From: Chloroflexota bacterium
GTDB lineage: Bacteria > Chloroflexota > Dehalococcoidia > Tepidiformales > Tepidiformaceae
Direction of reading: 5' to 3'
DNA: 64,000 nt
NCBI GenBank assembly: GCA_026705605.1
Contig: JAPPAK010000003.1
Location: forward strand, 234,770 to 298,769
The position numbers were made by a program, and so were the translations under genes. Shown piece after piece: positions 60,436 to 64,000 of the stretch (position 1 is its first letter; each line of letters opens with the position of its first letter). The notes under the pieces are model-generated. The model made no database searches. It saw nothing but the letters and a program-made list of their open reading frames with translations, and had not been told where the DNA came from.

Positions 60436-62982
60436 TCAGCCTCCGCAGTAGTAGGCGCCGACACGTTCGGGCAACAATTGGTCCGTGCTGGCCGGAAGCC
60501 TTATCTCGATGCCCGTCACGTCGGGACCACTGACGTCTATTGATGTCGCATCATCACCTGTCGTCGTGAACCCGCTGGATCCGTAGTATCCCAGCTGGTT
60601 GCAAATGGTACTGATTCCCTCCTCGTCAGCATATATTCGCACGACAAATGAGCCGGACTGGCCTGCCAGCAGGCGAATCTCGAAAGTACCATCCCGCCCG
60701 GTCGCTCCCCCCGCGAATGGCCAGAAGCCCCTGGGTTCTGCATGAACCAGCCCGATTCGGAACCCTTCAACCGGTTCGCCGTCCGGCCCCACGACGGTTC
60801 CAGCCACCACCGACTGTCCCTGGCATAACGCATCCGGACTGGCCGGTAGCCGAATCTCGATGCCCGGGGCTCCAAAGCCACCGATTTCAAGCAATGCCTC
60901 GTCGCGCCACGGAGTAAACCCGCCGGTTCCATAGAATCCCACCACTCCGCAGTCTGGAAAGTCGGGAACTTCGTCGGCGTGGATGCTCAGAGTGGAAGAG
61001 CCCAGCGGGCCTTCTGGGAAAGAGAACTCAAAGGTTCCATCCACCCCGCTCCGGACCCATGCACTGGCTGCTCCCAACCATGCACCCAACCAGACTCCCT
61101 CAACCGGCGTGCTGTCCGGGCCCAGCACCACACCGGTGACCTTCCTCTGTCCAGGGCACAGATCGCCCCTACCTGCTGGGAGGCGGACTTCAATGCCGCT
61201 CACATCCCCGCCGCCGATCTGGACCCGTGACGCCTGTGCTCGCGCCGTTGTGATGCCGTCAGTTCCGTGGTAACCCAGCCATCCGCAGTCTCCCGCCTCG
61301 CCGGCGTGAACGCTAAGCACCGCCGAGCCGGACGAGCCTTCGGGTGCAGGAATTGCGAATGCCCCATCTCCCCCTGTTTCTCCCCAGTTCCAGAAATCAT
61401 CGCCTACCAGAGAGACCCGAACGCCCTGCACCGGCTGACCACCTGGCCCGTATGCAACACCGCGAACGGCCGAAGCGTTTGCAGCGTCATCCGGGTGACG
61501 CTCAGGCACAGGCTCGATCCCGACGAACGGTGAACGGATCAGTACCTCCTTGTTGTCGGCCCGAAGATAGGTTTCCGGGTAGCGCGTGTACCCGAGTGAT
61601 ATGAGTGCCCATCGGTCGCAAGTCGGAAGACCCGCATCGCACCCCGGCGGGTGAGGAAGGCCGAGCGCGTGACCCAGTTCATGGCCAAGTCCTCCAGTCC
61701 AAGATCCACTCGTGCGGTAGTACGGTCCTTCGCCGCAGGAGAAGTACGACCCCGGGACGAAGCCGCTCTCAACGTCCGGAAGAATAGTGAGGCCCGCCCC
61801 GCCGGCACCCAGCTCATGGGGTTCATCGCATGCTTCACTCAAGTCAACATAGACAACCCACACGAAGTCCGGGTGGTTATGTTGCACTGGTGCACAGTGC
61901 TGCACGCCCTCGACTACCTTGTCCCAGGCGTTGCCACGTGCGTAGAAGTCTTCAGACTCGCTCATACGGCACACCTCAGGAACCACCTCGTAGACCGAAA
62001 AGGTCAGGCCGCCAAGTTGCCGGCGGTACCAGGACTGCAAGTCCACCATGATGTCGGCGATTGTTTCACTGCCTTCCGGCTGGAATTCCTTGTCCGCAGG
62101 TATGGCGTAAAGGACCCGGACGGTGCCGGTGGACCTCCTTGAGACTCGCACCAAGGCGTCCACCTCCGCAGTCTGGCCTTGGTATGCCGCACGAATGACG
62201 GCCTTGCCACCCCCAGCAGCAGTGACGATCCCCTCCGATACCGACGCCACCCAGGGATCGGAAGACCGCCACTCCACCTCGGCGCCTTCGATGTCCCTGC
62301 TTGAACCGTCCGACATCCGGGCCGTGACAGATAGCTCCACGGTCTCGCCAACGGATGTCAGCGGCTCGATGCCTGCAACCTTCAAGGAAGCAACGCCGGG
62401 CAGCGGACCAGACACGGAGACTGCCACGCGCACGGCGTTGCTCTGGTGGAAGTTGCCCGAACTGCTCAGCGCCGACATGTCGAGGCGTGTGTTCAGAGTC
62501 CGCCAGCGGCCTCCCTCGGGGCGGGTGCTGACATACAGCTGCGTTGGGTCCGCAACCCGACGCCACACGGTCACGTCGACGTTCGCGGTTCCACCCCCTT
62601 CGAGCGGTACCCGTACGCGCACGGCGTTGCTCTGGTGGAAGCTCCCCGAACTGCTCAAGGCGGACATGTCGAGGGGGGTGTTCAGAGTCCGCCAGCGGCC
62701 ACCCTCGGGGCGGGTGCTGACGTACAGCTGCGTTGGGTCGGCAACCCGACGCCAGACGGTCACGTCGACGTTGACGGTCTCGGGATGCGCGTCTCCCTGC
62801 TGGGCGCCGGCGCCGGGCGTGCCCGTGAGCAGCAGCCCGAGCACCACGAGGAGGGCCGAGAGCGGGGCCACCAGGCGGCACACGCGCCGGCGCTCAAGAA
62901 GCGAAAAATGCGCCCAGGGTGCGCGATGCTTCGTCCCGGGACGCACGGTGTGTTGAGGCCCTGGAGGGAGAAGAACAGGCAC
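60436..62982 (-). CDS. secreted metalloprotease with Ig-like and repeated carboxypeptidase-regulatory-like domains
   Basis: An 848-residue protein. The signal region (PLSALLVVLGLLLTGTPGAG, ~40-60) follows an unusually long basic N-terminus. Then come two nearly identical 63-residue repeats (71-123 and 134-186, NVDVTVWRRVADPTQLYVST), a Big_2-like domain (195-280), and a protease domain with GHELGHALGLPH (HExxHxxGxxH, residues 434-444). Three ~107-residue beta domains follow, each ending in (G/S)xEIRLPA. GTG at 62982; a later GTG near residue 34 is possible. It likely digests extracellular protein; metzincin-like, family not assigned. Confidence 0.8.
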   Translation of the reverse strand: MPVLLPPGPQHTVRPGTKHRAPWAHFSLLERRRVCRLVAPLSALLVVLGLLLTGTPGAGAQQGDAHPETVNVDVTVWRRVADPTQLYVSTRPEGGRWRTLNTPLDMSALSSSGSFHQSNAVRVRVPLEGGGTANVDVTVWRRVADPTQLYVSTRPEGGRWRTLNTRLDMSALSSSGNFHQSNAVRVAVSVSGPLPGVASLKVAGIEPLTSVGETVELSVTARMSDGSSRDIEGAEVEWRSSDPWVASVSEGIVTAAGGGKAVIRAAYQGQTAEVDALVRVSRRSTGTVRVLYAIPADKEFQPEGSETIADIMVDLQSWYRRQLGGLTFSVYEVVPEVCRMSESEDFYARGNAWDKVVEGVQHCAPVQHNHPDFVWVVYVDLSEACDEPHELGAGGAGLTILPDVESGFVPGSYFSCGEGPYYRTSGSWTGGLGHELGHALGLPHPPGCDAGLPTCDRWALISLGYTRYPETYLRADNKEVLIRSPFVGIEPVPERHPDDAANASAVRGVAYGPGGQPVQGVRVSLVGDDFWNWGETGGDGAFAIPAPEGSSGSAVLSVHAGEAGDCGWLGYHGTDGITTARAQASRVQIGGGDVSGIEVRLPAGRGDLCPGQRKVTGVVLGPDSTPVEGVWLGAWLGAASAWVRSGVDGTFEFSFPEGPLGSSTLSIHADEVPDFPDCGVVGFYGTGGFTPWRDEALLEIGGFGAPGIEIRLPASPDALCQGQSVVAGTVVGPDGEPVEGFRIGLVHAEPRGFWPFAGGATGRDGTFEIRLLAGQSGSFVVRIYADEEGISTICNQLGYYGSSGFTTTGDDATSIDVSGPDVTGIEIRLPASTDQLLPERVGAYYCGG

Positions 62983-63335
62983 GCATGAAACGGTAGGAGA
63001 GTGGGCTGCCTCTAGTGTGAGGGTACTGTGAAATATTGCTTCTGGCGCGTAAGATATCTGTCAGTATTTCGCGGCGATGCCAGCCGCTACACGATCCCGA
63101 TGCCAGGGGACAGTCCGCTGCGCGGCTGCAAGGCCGAGGAATTGGCCGCCGGCGGCCGCTACTGCCTGCGATCAAGCCTGGGGGATCTGGTGGGCCCACG
63201 CGTACCCTATTGCGAACTTTCTCGTGGGCGGTCTCGCTCGCCTGAGCACGGTCGCGGCCAGTCGGCCCAGCATGTCCACCCGCATTACCGGAAGCGGGGA
63301 CGCAGGACCGCGCCTAACGAGCCAGCCTGAAGACA
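62983..63335. other. non-coding stretch left of repeat R3
   Basis: About 350 bases holding the upstream region of the metalloprotease gene. Frames on the plus strand show no family resemblance. The segment just before 63336 (TCQPED-like codons) resembles the sequence before R2, so the repeat may begin earlier in diverged form. Confidence 0.3.
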
Positions 63336-63370
63336 AGAGCGAAGGTTCTCGATTTTGTCCAGTCTGGTGG
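63336..63370. repeat. direct repeat R3 (35 bp, identical to 59461-59495)
   Basis: Thirty-five bases identical to the left half of R2, diverging abruptly after GGTGG. With R2 it brackets the ABC fragment and the metalloprotease gene (about 3.9 kb). Confidence 0.85.
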
Positions 63371-63464
63371 ACCTTGGGGCGTAGTTCGAATGCAGGTTGG
63401 CGTATCAGTCGGCCGGCAATTCGCAGGCGGCTTCCAACCGCAAGGCCGGTGCTGATCCCTTCTC

Positions 63465-63875
63465 TTACCGGGCAGACTCTTGCAGGGCCTTGTGCTCGCG
63501 TACGCTGCGCTGCTCCGTCGACGGACCCGGCGTCGCGAAGAGGAGATCACCCGGCTCCCGGACTAGGAGACGGTGCCAGACGCCTCTCAGGACGACGCAC
63601 ATGCGTCCCTCACTCAGGGCCACGACCTCGGTTTCATCTCCGCGGTCGAGCGCGAGTTCGAGCGAGCCGTTCAGGAGGAACAGGACCTCGTCGCCGTCAG
63701 GGTGCATTTCCCAGCCGCTGTGCAGACGCATGTGCGTGATCCCCAACAGCCGACCTTCCAGGCGTCGCTCGCCCAGGGACGGCCAGAACCCTGGCTTGGC
63801 ATGCCCGTGCACACCGACGACCGGCTGCCGGAGACCACTCTGGGGTTGCGCAAGTGGTCCCCATCGACAAGACAA
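63465..63875 (-). CDS. cupin-domain protein
   Basis: A 136-residue single-cupin protein. The first cupin motif is SGWEMHPDGDEVLFLLNGSL (with His and Glu ligand candidates) and the second GRMCVVLRGVWHRLLVREPG (His). The first ~45 residues before ITHMRLHSG are less typical and the TTG start at 63875 is uncertain. Small cupins of this sort bind a metal and act as isomerases, dioxygenases or sensors; function unknown. Beyond R3 in the island. Confidence 0.7.
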   Translation of the reverse strand: MSCRWGPLAQPQSGLRQPVVGVHGHAKPGFWPSLGERRLEGRLLGITHMRLHSGWEMHPDGDEVLFLLNGSLELALDRGDETEVVALSEGRMCVVLRGVWHRLLVREPGDLLFATPGPSTEQRSVREHKALQESAR

Positions 63876-63920
63876 GCGAGACCATTGAAGTCCTAGCTGA
63901 GCGTGCCAGGCAGGATTGAC

Positions 63921-64000
63921 CTAGCAGTGCCTCTCAGCGGCAGTGCCTCTCAGCGGGAAGCAGCACTCCCCGACGACGAGGTAGCCGTTCTCATCGGCGT
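63921..64000 (-). CDS. C-terminal end of a gene cut by the window edge (tentative)
   Basis: On the minus strand a frame open at the edge reads DENGYLVVGECCFPLRGTAA and stops at 63921-63923. A 16-bp tandem duplication (CAGTGCCTCTCAGCGG, twice) lies within its last codons. Too short to identify. Confidence 0.3.
   Translation of the reverse strand, partial: ADENGYLVVGECCFPLRGTAAERHC

Overview
The window is a high-GC bacterial chromosome segment. The most likely source is a Chloroflexota lineage near Dehalococcoidia/SAR202; this is inferred from gene content, because no 16S rRNA gene is present. Supporting traits are a 5S rRNA gene standing apart from 16S/23S, expanded families of P450s, F420-type (LLM) oxidoreductases, enoyl-CoA hydratases, MFS carriers and amidohydrolases, a nickel superoxide dismutase with its own protease, and lipoproteins with Thr/Pro/Glu-rich linkers.

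1-14.6 kb is housekeeping. It carries clpC (cut by the window edge) behind an S1-domain protein, a lone 5S rRNA, a ferritin-like/VIT1 iron protein, a GGCT-like protein and the TldD/TldE protease pair. An FMN riboswitch then controls ribE-ribBA-ribH. A RING/SH3 membrane protein, a NUDIX hydrolase, the sodN/maturation protease pair, an aldo/keto reductase, a polyferredoxin and phhB follow.

14.6-39.1 kb is a catabolic region. It has two orphan family-5 solute-binding lipoproteins, two enoyl-CoA hydratase-like proteins, an MDR reductase, an LLM oxidoreductase, a split hot-dog dehydratase pair, two tandem MFS carriers, a two-subunit TPP decarboxylase, four cytochrome P450s with two small ferredoxins, an SDR, an ABM-like monooxygenase, a fumarate-reductase/KstD-like flavoprotein and an amidohydrolase. 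Together they suggest oxidation and beta-oxidation-like breakdown of a hydrophobic substrate. Here lies the most striking gene: an AhpD-like carboxymuconolactone-decarboxylase protein whose CxxC is CxxU, with an in-frame UGA followed by a SECIS-like hairpin. Ordinary gene calling would split it in two.

39.1-48.8 kb returns to core functions: an Lhr-type helicase, a surface protein with a sorting-signal-like tail, a two-domain VOC protein, a lipid kinase, recF, and dnaN divergent from recF.

48.8-64 kb is an accessory island. A large serine recombinase overlaps the 3' end of dnaN. Behind it come a small protein, a Phd/PIN toxin-antitoxin pair, a MacAB-like exporter operon, and an OmpR-type response regulator with its kinase, whose likely operator (tandem 11-bp CTTA repeats) also precedes the exporter operon. 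Further on are broken gene fragments, a secreted metalloprotease with internal repeats, and a cupin. Several long direct repeats divide the island into blocks, as expected of repeated insertion or recombination.
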